Of a stretch of DNA of 64,000 nt, positions 25,404 to 31,956 are shown piece after piece. This DNA comes from JACQFK01 sp036383955 (GTDB taxonomy: Bacteria; Planctomycetota; MHYJ01; JACPRB01). The translations under genes and the position numbers were made by a program. Each line of letters opens with the position of its first letter. Position 1 is the first letter of the stretch. The stretch is from assembly GCA_036383955.1 (NCBI GenBank), contig DASVNH010000114.1, positions 1 to 64,000 of the forward strand. The letters run 5' to 3'. The notes beneath the pieces were generated by a model, which worked only from the letters and a program-made list of their open reading frames with translations, did not search any database and was not told where the DNA came from.

Positions 25404-25909
25404 TGCTCTGCCTGCTGCTTGCCCTGAGCGGAGTCGAAGGGTTTACCCACCGGGTAACGGGCCTCTTCTCCAAGGAGCGGGAAGCGGACCTGCGCGAGGC
25501 GGTCAAAAAGATTCCGGACCTCGAGCTGAAGTCGATCGACTTCGACCGCGCCGAAGCGACGTTCGAATACGACCCGGCGAAGTTCTTCAAGGGCGTGAAG
25601 GAAAAGGACCAGGTCGAGCGCTTCAACAACCTGCTGCGCCAGGCGTCGTCGCATACGTTCGGGATCCGCGCGAACGGCGACGTGGCCTGGGACAAGCTGA
25701 CGCTCGTCGAGATCCCGGTCGCCGGCCTGGACTGCCGCGCCTGCGAGCTCTCGGCCTACGAGGTCATCTACAAGATCGAGGGCGTGGAGCAGGCCACCGC
25801 CAGCTTCAAGGCCGGCCGCGTGACCGCCCGCGTCGACCCCGCCAAGACCTCCCGCGACGCCCTCATCGAGGCGCTCAAGAAGCGCCAGGTCGCGATCAAG
25901 GCCCCCTGA
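25403..25909 (+). CDS. Secreted HMA-like heavy-metal-binding domain protein
   Basis: The 168-residue product starts inside the preceding stop (TGATG). Its leader is MLCLLLALSGVEGFTH, part of which (LLALSGVEG) is encoded by a 27-base repeat present again at 60223. The C-terminal domain (about 103-165) reads LVEIPVAGLDCRACELSAYEVIYKIEGVEQATASFKAGRVTARVD, an HMA-type ferredoxin-like fold with the CxxC pair at residues 111 and 114. The N-terminal half may be a second, cysteine-free copy of the fold. Co-transcription with the DUF1552/DUF1592 module suggests a periplasmic metal-handling role, by inference. Confidence 0.7.
   Translation: MLCLLLALSGVEGFTHRVTGLFSKEREADLREAVKKIPDLELKSIDFDRAEATFEYDPAKFFKGVKEKDQVERFNNLLRQASSHTFGIRANGDVAWDKLTLVEIPVAGLDCRACELSAYEVIYKIEGVEQATASFKAGRVTARVDPAKTSRDALIEALKKRQVAIKAP
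25415..25441 (+). repeat. 27-base repeat, copy 1 (contains CCCTGAGCGGAGTCGAAGGG)
   Basis: Identical to 60223-60249. It contains the imperfect palindrome CCCTGAGCGGAGTCGAAGGG, which resembles the CCTTCGAC...GCTCAGG short repeat common in many environmental genomes. Both copies lie in the same reading frame inside a signal-peptide-coding segment. Confidence 0.75.
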
Positions 25910-25970
25910 GCCTCCTCAGGCGCCATGAACTTCTTGGCAGTCGGACTCCCGTTCGCGAGGATAGGGCTCT

Positions 25971-26540
25971 ATGAAAGGCGGAACCAAGAAGGTCCTGTCG
26001 CCCGCTCAGCGGGAAGAGCTGCTCGACGCGCTGAAAGCCCGCTTTGAGAAGCACAAGAACCGCCACGAAGGCCTGGATTGGCTGAAGGTGCGGGCCAGGC
26101 TGGACGCCGACGCCGAGAAACTCTGGTCGCTGAACGAAATGGAGAACACCGGCGGCGAACCGGATGTCGTCGGCCACGACAAGAAGACGGGGGAATACGT
26201 CTTCTTCGATTGCTCGCCGGAAACTCCCAAAGGCCGCGCCGGCGGCTGCTACGACCGTGAAGGGCTGGAGTCCAGGAAGGAACACCGGCCGAAAAGCAAC
26301 GCGATCGATACGGCGGCGGCCATGGGGATCGAGCTGCTGACGGAAGAGCAGTATCGGGAGCTGCAGAAGCTTGGAGAGTTCGACACCAAGACGTCGAGCT
26401 GGGTGAACACTCCCGCCGAGATCCGGAAGCTCGGCGGCGCCCTCTTCTGCGATCGCCGCTACGGCCAGGTCTTCGTGTATCACAACGGCGCGCAGTCGTA
26501 CTACGGCGCCCGGGCGTTCCGCGGCTCGCTACGGGTCTGA
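25971..26540 (+). CDS. DUF4256 family protein
   Basis: This 189-residue cytoplasmic protein matches DUF4256 from end to end: LLDALKARFEKHKNRHEGLDW, LWSLNEMENTGGEPDVVGHDKKTGEYVFFDCS, CYDREGLESRKEHRPKSNAIDTAAAMGIELLTEEQYR, and a C-terminal GGALFCDRRYGQVFVYHNGAQSYYGARAFRGSLRV. The family is widespread and uncharacterised. Codon use looks less GC-rich than in neighbouring genes (more GAA, AAA, GAT), which is compatible with acquisition by transfer. GAGG at 25957 is the nearest ribosome-site match. It overlaps the convergent lipoprotein gene by 12 bases. Confidence 0.9.
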   Translation: MKGGTKKVLSPAQREELLDALKARFEKHKNRHEGLDWLKVRARLDADAEKLWSLNEMENTGGEPDVVGHDKKTGEYVFFDCSPETPKGRAGGCYDREGLESRKEHRPKSNAIDTAAAMGIELLTEEQYRELQKLGEFDTKTSSWVNTPAEIRKLGGALFCDRRYGQVFVYHNGAQSYYGARAFRGSLRV

Positions 26541-27092
26541 GCCGGGCGGAGGGGCGAGCTTGAAGCTCGCCGCGCAGGTCGGACGGGAGACCTCGCAGCC
26601 CAGCTCCCGCAGCCAGCCGGCCAGCGTCGTGTTGCAGTTGGCGAAGCAGCAGTAGGACCCGTCGTCCGGCACGAACGTCAGCCCCACCACCGGATTGTAG
26701 ACCGGGGCCTCGGTCCGCGCGGCGTAGCGCCGGTTCAGGCGGTCGAGCAGCCCCTCCGCCTCCGCCCGCCCGACCGTGAACACCAGGATCTCCTCGGCCG
26801 GCACGGCCGGCGGGAACGCCAGGGCGCGGCGGCCCAGCGCGCCTTGCGTCGGCCAGCAGAGCGCCGGGAACACCCGGTACCACGCGTCGTTGTTCAGGGC
26901 GAACCATTCCCATTCGCCGTAGGCGTACTCGGTCGACGTCCCGTTCGGCCCCGGCAGCGCCAGGTTCGCGTGATAGCCGTAGTCGATCAGCGCGACCGAC
27001 ACGGGATCCTTCGGATCGGCGGGAGGCCGGATCGTCGTGACGCAGCCCGTCGCGCTTCCCAGCGCGGCGAGGAGCAGCGCCCAGCGAGGCAT
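26529..27092 (-). CDS. Lipoprotein, possibly DUF2459-like
   Basis: The 187-residue product has a lipobox signal (MPRWALLLAALGSATGC, cysteine 17). The sequence SVALIDYGYHANLALP ... TSTEYAYGEWEWFALNNDAWYRVFPALCWPTQGALG resembles the DUF2459 group, in which an early histidine and a GEWEWF-type segment recur, and CCFANCNTTLAGWLRELGC has a cysteine/histidine-peptidase flavour. The assignment is tentative. A TATACT box lies six bases before the ATG, with no ribosome site, suggesting a leaderless transcript. Confidence 0.6.
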   Translation of the reverse strand: MPRWALLLAALGSATGCVTTIRPPADPKDPVSVALIDYGYHANLALPGPNGTSTEYAYGEWEWFALNNDAWYRVFPALCWPTQGALGRRALAFPPAVPAEEILVFTVGRAEAEGLLDRLNRRYAARTEAPVYNPVVGLTFVPDDGSYCCFANCNTTLAGWLRELGCEVSRPTCAASFKLAPPPGSDP

Positions 27093-27098
27093 CGCCTG

Positions 27099-27104
27099 AG
27101 TATA
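27099..27104 (-). promoter_or_regulatory. -10 box TATACT, six bases before ATG 27092
   Basis: On the minus strand TATACT is followed by CAGGCG and then the ATG of the lipoprotein gene, the spacing expected for a leaderless mRNA. Confidence 0.55.
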
Positions 27105-27123
27105 GCTCCGCGGAAATACCCGC

Positions 27124-27153
27124 TTGGCATCGACCCCCGGAACTTCCTAAAAT
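27124..27153 (+). promoter_or_regulatory. Promoter of the PAS histidine kinase
   Basis: TTGGCA at 27124-27129 and TAAAAT at 27148-27153 are 18 bases apart. The start codon at 27177 lies about 17 bases beyond the expected start point. Confidence 0.65.
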
Positions 27154-27176
27154 GAAAGGGTCGTTGGTGGTCTCTG

Positions 27177-29483
27177 ATGTATCCGATTCCGCCCTCCCCT
27201 TCGGCCGTCATCGCCGTCGACCCGGCCGGCACCGTCGTCGGATGGAGCCCGGCCGCCGAGAAGCTTTTCGGCCGCGCCGCCGCGGACGTCGTCGGCCGCG
27301 ACGTAGGCGCCCTCCTTCCGTCCGATCCGCTGGCGCGGACCCTCGAACGCGTCCGCCGCCTCCAGAAGGCGGAGACGGTGGATGTCGACCTCCCCCGCGA
27401 CGGCGACTCCTGGAAAGCCGCCCTGACCGTGACCCCCGCCTGGTGGGACGCCGAGGGCCGGGTCGCCGGCCTGTCCATCGCCGCGGAGGACGTCGACGCC
27501 CCCCTCCGGCGGGGCGACGCCCAGGCGACGGCGCGGCGGCTCGAGGGCGTGTTCGCGGGGGCGCTCGACGGCCTGCTCGTCGCGGACACGAGCGGGCGGA
27601 TCGTGCTGGCCAACGACCGCGCGGCCCGCGTCTTCGGGGTTCCGAAGGAGGAGCTCCTGCGGCCCATGGCGGAGTACCCGGCCCGCTTCCGCCTGCGCGC
27701 GCCGGGCGACGACCGGCTCGCCGTCCCGCTGGGTTTCAGAGCGCTGGCCGGCGAAACCGTGGAACCGCTGGAGCGCGTGATCACCGCGGGCGACGGCGTG
27801 ACGCGGCACCTCCGCACGGGCGCCGCGCCGCTGCGGGACGAGGACGGGCGGATCGAGGGCGCGGTCGTCATGATCTCCGACATGACCGCCGAGACGCGGG
27901 CGAAGGAGGCGCTGCGCGCGAGCGAGGAGCGGTACCGGGGCCTGATGGAGGGCCTCGACGCCATCGTGTGGGAGGCGGACGCGACCACCTGGGAATTCAC
28001 GTACGTGAACCGCCGGGCCGAGAAGATCCTGGGGTATCCGGTCGAGCGCTGGCTCCAGGGCAAGGACTTCTGGATCCAGATCCTCCACGAGGAGGACCGC
28101 GAGGCGGCGGTGCGCTCCTGCACCGAGGCGGTCCGCGCCGGCCGGGACAACGACTTCGAGTACCGCGTCATCGCGGCCGACGGCCGCGTGGTGTGGATCC
28201 GCGACCTCGTCTACATCACGCCCGACGAGGCCGGCCGGCCGCTGCGCCTCCGCGGGATCATGTTCGACGTGACCGAGAGCCGGCGCGACCGCGAGGCGCT
28301 GAGGGAGTCGGAGAGCCGCGAGCGCGCCCGCGCCGCGGAGCTGCGGACGGTCCTGGAATCGACGCCCGCCATCGTCTTCATCGCCCACGACCCCGAAGCC
28401 CGGCGGATCACCGGAAACCGGGCGGCCAACCGGCTCCTGCGGATATCGGAAGGAGGAAACGTCTCGGTCACCGCCCCCCCGGGAGAGGCGCCCACCCACT
28501 TCCGGGTCTTCCACGAGGGCCGGGAGCTCGCCTTGGAGGAGTATCCGGTCCAGCGCGCCGCCCGCGGCGAGGACATCCGGAACTTCGAGGAGGAGATCGT
28601 CTTCAATGACGGCGCCCGGATCCGGCTCCTCGGCAACGCCGTCCCGATCCGGGACGCCGGCGGCGCGCCGCGCGGCGCCGTCGCCGCCTTCGTGGACATC
28701 ACCGAGCGCGTCCGGGCGGAAGCCCGCGTCCACGAGCTCAACCAGACCCTCGAGGCCCGGGTCGAGGAGCGGACGCGCGAGCTGCGGCGGGCCGTCGACG
28801 ACCTCAACGCCTTCGCCTATTCCGTCGCGCACGACCTGCGCGCGCCGCTGCGCGCCATGCTCGGATTCAGCGACTTCCTCGCGGAGGAGTACCGGAACCG
28901 GACCCTCGACGCCGACGGCCTCGGCTATCTGGAGCGCATCCGCCAGTCCGCGCGGCGGATGGACGACCTCATCCAGGGGCTGCTGGAGTACAGCCGGCTG
29001 GGGCGCGCGGAGCCGCGGCTGGAGGCGGTGGACCTGGACGTCGTCGTCGCCGACGCCCTGGCCCAGATGCGGGGCGAGATCGACAAGACCCAGGCCGAGG
29101 TGACGGTGCGGAGCCCCCTTCCGCGGGCGCGGGCCACCCGCCTGCCGCTGACCCAGGCGCTGACCAACCTGCTCTCGAACGCGCTCAAGTTCGTGACGGC
29201 CGGCGTCCGGCCCCGCGTCGAGATCCGCGCGGAGGACGCGAAGGACCGCGTGCGCCTGTCTGTAAAGGACAACGGCATCGGCGTCCCGGCCGAGCATCGC
29301 GAGCGCGTCTTCGGCGTGTTCGAGCGCCTCCATCCGCAGGCCGCCTATCCGGGGACCGGCATCGGCCTCGCGATCGTGCGGCGGGCGGTCGAGCGCATGG
29401 GCGGCCGGACGGGCGTCGACCCGGCGCCCGGCGGCGGCAGCGTCTTCTGGATCGACCTGCCGAAGGACGTCGAAGCGCGGTAG
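27177..29483 (+). CDS. Soluble sensor histidine kinase with four PAS domains
   Basis: The 768-residue protein has no membrane segment. PAS-type domains occupy roughly 8-115, 125-245, 260-395 (with a PAC motif FEYRVIAADGRVVWIRDLVY) and 400-530; a coiled coil (VHELNQTLEARVEERTRELRRAV) leads to HisKA with the phospho-accepting histidine in SVAHDLRAP (about His552). The HATPase_c domain shows N box LTQALTNLLSNALKF, G1 DNGIGVP, F box FERLH and G2 GTGIGLAIV. The HisKA/coiled-coil type resembles bacteriophytochrome-like kinases. No response regulator is encoded nearby. The next gene is an RskA-like anti-sigma factor, ten bases downstream. Confidence 0.92.
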   Translation: MYPIPPSPSAVIAVDPAGTVVGWSPAAEKLFGRAAADVVGRDVGALLPSDPLARTLERVRRLQKAETVDVDLPRDGDSWKAALTVTPAWWDAEGRVAGLSIAAEDVDAPLRRGDAQATARRLEGVFAGALDGLLVADTSGRIVLANDRAARVFGVPKEELLRPMAEYPARFRLRAPGDDRLAVPLGFRALAGETVEPLERVITAGDGVTRHLRTGAAPLRDEDGRIEGAVVMISDMTAETRAKEALRASEERYRGLMEGLDAIVWEADATTWEFTYVNRRAEKILGYPVERWLQGKDFWIQILHEEDREAAVRSCTEAVRAGRDNDFEYRVIAADGRVVWIRDLVYITPDEAGRPLRLRGIMFDVTESRRDREALRESESRERARAAELRTVLESTPAIVFIAHDPEARRITGNRAANRLLRISEGGNVSVTAPPGEAPTHFRVFHEGRELALEEYPVQRAARGEDIRNFEEEIVFNDGARIRLLGNAVPIRDAGGAPRGAVAAFVDITERVRAEARVHELNQTLEARVEERTRELRRAVDDLNAFAYSVAHDLRAPLRAMLGFSDFLAEEYRNRTLDADGLGYLERIRQSARRMDDLIQGLLEYSRLGRAEPRLEAVDLDVVVADALAQMRGEIDKTQAEVTVRSPLPRARATRLPLTQALTNLLSNALKFVTAGVRPRVEIRAEDAKDRVRLSVKDNGIGVPAEHRERVFGVFERLHPQAAYPGTGIGLAIVRRAVERMGGRTGVDPAPGGGSVFWIDLPKDVEAR

Positions 29484-29486
29484 GAT
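29481..29486 (+). promoter_or_regulatory. -10 box TAGGAT, six bases before GTG 29493
   Basis: TAGGAT overlaps the stop of the kinase gene and is followed by AGGCGC and the GTG start, allowing the anti-sigma gene to be transcribed on its own as a leaderless mRNA. Confidence 0.5.
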
Positions 29487-29492
29487 AGGCGC

Positions 29493-30080
29493 GTGGGCCA
29501 CCCGGAATACGTCTCGCTCGCGAATCTCTACGCGATGGGCGCGATGGACGGCGCCGACCGCGCGCGCTTCGAAAAGCATCTGGCGGCATGCGCCGACTGC
29601 CGGACCGCCGTCCGCGAGCTCCGCGAGGCGTCGAGCGACCTGGCCCTGGCCCCGCCGGCGACGGCGGCGCCGCGCGCGAAGCCCCCTCGCCGCCCGTGGG
29701 CGCTGGCGGCCGTCGCGGCCGCGCTGATCCTGGCCGGCGTGGCTTTCATGACCCTGCGGTCGGCGGGGCGGACCTACGCCCTCGCGGGGGAAAGCGGCGC
29801 CTCGGGCCACGTCGCCTCGACGGGACGTCGCGGCCGCTTCGAAGCCCGCGCCCTGCCTCCGCTCGCGCCCGGCAAGGTCTGGCAGCTCTGGCACCTCGTG
29901 CCCGGCGCGCCGCCGACGGCCGCGGGCCGCTACGCGCCCGATCCGTCCGGCCGCGTCGCGGGCGGTTTTGAGCTGTCGACGCCCGCCGGCCCCGGACACG
30001 GCTTCGCCCTGACGATGGAGCCGGCGGGAGGCTCGAAGGACCCCAGCCCGCCCCGCTATCTGGAGCCGGCCGGCAAGTAG
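29493..30080 (+). CDS. RskA-like membrane anti-sigma factor (orphan)
   Basis: The 195-residue protein has an N-terminal zinc-binding anti-sigma domain (H29-x3-C33-x2-C36 in FEKHLAACADC), a membrane helix at about 69-88 (WALAAVAAALILAGVAFMTL) and a C-terminal extracytoplasmic RskA domain (ARALPPLAPGKVWQLWHLVPGAPPTAAGRY...GFALTMEPAGGSKDP). RskA proteins sequester ECF sigma factors until proteolysed. No sigma gene adjoins it. The nearest ECF gene, at 33480, already has its own coupled membrane partner, so the cognate sigma is unknown. The start is GTG 29493. Confidence 0.85.
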   Translation: MGHPEYVSLANLYAMGAMDGADRARFEKHLAACADCRTAVRELREASSDLALAPPATAAPRAKPPRRPWALAAVAAALILAGVAFMTLRSAGRTYALAGESGASGHVASTGRRGRFEARALPPLAPGKVWQLWHLVPGAPPTAAGRYAPDPSGRVAGGFELSTPAGPGHGFALTMEPAGGSKDPSPPRYLEPAGK

Positions 30081-30084
30081 GCCC

Positions 30085-31137
30085 TTACATCCCTTCGAGC
30101 TTGCGGCGGATCAGTTCCGCGCGAACGATGTCGCGCTCGTCGGGCTCGAGGATGCGGCGCTCCAGCTTCTGGAGATGGCCGGGCTGGGTGAAGATGAACA
30201 GCTCGTTGAGCGTCTTCACCGGGATCCCGGTGATGATGTTCAGGTGGACGCCCAGGCGCAGGGCGCTGAGGAGCTCGGTGGCCTCCTCGCTGGTCATCCG
30301 CCGGGCGTTCTTCAGCACGCCGTAGCCGCGCCAGACCTTGTCTTCCAGGCGCTTGGGCTCGTCTTCCAGGAGCTTGTGGCGCCAGGCGCGCTCGAAGCGC
30401 AGGATCTCGGGGATCACCTTCTTCAGATCCGCGATCAGGTCGCGCTCCGCCTTGCCGAGCGTGACCTGATTGGAGACCTGGTAGAAGTCGCCGAGGGGCG
30501 ACGTCCCCTCGCCGTAGAAGCCGCGCACGGTGTAGTTGAGGCGCTGCAGCGACTGGAGGACCTTGTCGATCTGCTTCGCCAGCGACACCGCCGGCAGGTG
30601 CATCATCACCGAGATGCGCAGGCCCGTGCCCGCGTTCGTCGGGCAGGCCGTCAGGTAGCCGAAGCGGGAGTCGAAGGCGAAATGCAGGGCGCCTTCCAGC
30701 GCCGTGTCCATCGCGTCGATCTCGTCGTAGGCCTCGTCCAGCTGCAGCCCCGAGCGGATCACCTGCATCCGCAGGTGGTCCTCCTCGTTCACCATGATCG
30801 AGATCGACTCGTCGGGCGCCACCGCGACGCCCCGGTCGCCCTCGCCCTGCGCGTGCTCCTTGCTGATCAGGTGCCGCTCGACCAGCAGCGTGCGCTCGAC
30901 GGGGGAGAACTCGGGCAGCGGCCAGTACACCAGCGGCCGCGGCAGCTTCGTGTCCTCGAGGCGGGTCCGCACGAACTTCTCGACTTCCGTCCGCGCCGCC
31001 GGCGAGGCGACCGTCAGGAACGGATAGCGGCTCAGGTTCCGCGCCAGGCGCACGCGGCTGGAAATGACGACGTCGTTGTCGGGGCCCGTCCCCTTGAGCC
31101 ATTCCCCGGACTGGCCCAGCAGCTCTTCGAGCTTCAT
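30085..31137 (-). CDS. mcsB: Protein-arginine kinase McsB
   Basis: The 350-residue protein is a guanido-kinase-fold enzyme with the McsB signatures: DVVISSRVRLARNLSRYPF near the N-terminus, the EEDHLRMQ nucleotide/substrate loop, FGYLTACPTNAGTGLR with the catalytic cysteine, and a C-terminal RRxxR-type helix. McsB phosphorylates arginines on proteins and marks them for ClpCP degradation. Its ATG overlaps the mcsA stop as ATGA. The usual Firmicutes partners ctsR and clpC are not in the window. Confidence 0.95.
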   Translation of the reverse strand: MKLEELLGQSGEWLKGTGPDNDVVISSRVRLARNLSRYPFLTVASPAARTEVEKFVRTRLEDTKLPRPLVYWPLPEFSPVERTLLVERHLISKEHAQGEGDRGVAVAPDESISIMVNEEDHLRMQVIRSGLQLDEAYDEIDAMDTALEGALHFAFDSRFGYLTACPTNAGTGLRISVMMHLPAVSLAKQIDKVLQSLQRLNYTVRGFYGEGTSPLGDFYQVSNQVTLGKAERDLIADLKKVIPEILRFERAWRHKLLEDEPKRLEDKVWRGYGVLKNARRMTSEEATELLSALRLGVHLNIITGIPVKTLNELFIFTQPGHLQKLERRILEPDERDIVRAELIRRKLEGM

Positions 31138-31643
31138 GGACGGCTGAGCTCGGTCTCGAGCGTGCGGATCCGGTCCCGGATCTGCGCGGCCTTCTCGAAG
31201 TCCTCGGTCTTCACCACCGACTCCAGCTCGCGCTTCAGCCGCATCAGCTCATGCTCTTTCTTCACCTGGACGTCCGCCGTCACCGGCGTCTTGCCCACGT
31301 GGGTCGTCGAGCCGTGCACCTTCTCCAGGAGCCGCAGCAGCTCGCCCTTGAAGACCTGGTAGTCGTTCGCGCAGCCCAGCCGGGCCTTCGTCTTGAACTC
31401 GCTGTAGGTGATGCCGCACTCGGGGCAGCGGATCTGGGGGGCCTTGGACGTCGCCGTCCCCCCCTTGGGAGGCGCGTCCGCGAAGCTGCCCAGGAGGTCG
31501 CCGATCGAGAAGTTCAGCTTCACGTTCATGACGCCGGTCTCGCGGGCGCAGTCCTCGCAGAGGTGCGCTTCCCGCTTCTGCCCGTTCTCGATCGCCGTGA
31601 GATGGAACGTGGCGGGCTTCTTCTTGCACTTCTCGCAAGTCAT
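31134..31643 (-). CDS. mcsA: McsA, zinc-finger/UVR-domain activator of McsB
   Basis: The 169-residue protein has two CxxC pairs at the N-terminus (MTCEKCKK ... LCEDCAR), another CPEC near residue 80 with a following cysteine, and a C-terminal UVR motif (LKRELESVVKTEDFEKAAQIRDRIRTLE). This is the standard McsA layout. It activates the arginine kinase McsB. ATG 31643 (MTCEKC) is chosen because a TAAAAT box lies seven bases upstream; longer in-frame extensions lack zinc-finger homology. It is coupled to mcsB by ATGA. Confidence 0.92.
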   Translation of the reverse strand: MTCEKCKKKPATFHLTAIENGQKREAHLCEDCARETGVMNVKLNFSIGDLLGSFADAPPKGGTATSKAPQIRCPECGITYSEFKTKARLGCANDYQVFKGELLRLLEKVHGSTTHVGKTPVTADVQVKKEHELMRLKRELESVVKTEDFEKAAQIRDRIRTLETELSRP

Positions 31644-31650
31644 CAGCGCT

Positions 31651-31656
31651 ATTTTA
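31651..31656 (-). promoter_or_regulatory. -10 box TAAAAT, seven bases before mcsA
   Basis: On the minus strand TAAAAT is followed by AGCGCTG and the ATG of mcsA, implying a leaderless mcsAB transcript. Confidence 0.55.
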
Positions 31657-31719
31657 ACGCCTGGAAGGCCCCTTTTCATCACGAACCGCACCACGAGAGC
31701 ACAATGGGAGCCGAATCGG

Positions 31720-31917
31720 TCAGCGTCGCTTCGGCTTCCGGGGGCGCTTGACCTGGGAATTCCACGTATTCAGGAGTTCATGGATCTTCGCGGCTGATTC
31801 CGGATTGAAGCGGCCGCGGGCGCAGTCCTCACAGAGGTGCGCTTCCCGCTTCTGCCCGCCCTCGATCGCCGCGAGATGGTGCGTAGCCGGCTTCTTCCCG
31901 CAAGTCTCGCAGGTCAT
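31720..31917 (-). CDS. Mini-McsA: stand-alone McsA-type zinc finger
   Basis: The 65-residue product reads MTCETCGKKPATHHLAAIEGGQKREAHLCEDCARG, nearly a copy of the first 33 residues of McsA next door (MTCEKCKKKPATFHLTAIENGQKREAHLCEDCARE), with four zinc-ligand cysteines. After that it diverges into a short basic tail (VKRPRKPKRR) and has no second zinc site or UVR domain. It lies about 75 bases upstream of mcsA on the same strand with an equivalent TAAAAT-7-ATG start. It is probably a partial duplication that could compete with or modulate McsA, or bind nucleic acid through its tail. ATG 31908-type downstream starts are not available; an ATG at 31926 is possible but falls within the -10 box. 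Confidence 0.75.
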   Translation of the reverse strand: MTCETCGKKPATHHLAAIEGGQKREAHLCEDCARGRFNPESAAKIHELLNTWNSQVKRPRKPKRR

Positions 31918-31924
31918 ACGCGCC

Positions 31925-31930
31925 ATTTTA
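31925..31930 (-). promoter_or_regulatory. -10 box TAAAAT, seven bases before mini-McsA
   Basis: TAAAAT followed by GGCGCGT and ATG on the minus strand mirrors the arrangement before mcsA, so the duplication may have carried its promoter along. Confidence 0.55.
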
Positions 31931-31956
31931 CGCGTCCGGAGGAGATTCTCAGGAAG

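Noticed and set aside
31918..31926. Start of mini-McsA at the earlier ATG 31926 (MARMTCETC)
   Set aside because: That ATG lies within the TAAAAT box, and the conserved product begins at MTC exactly as in McsA.
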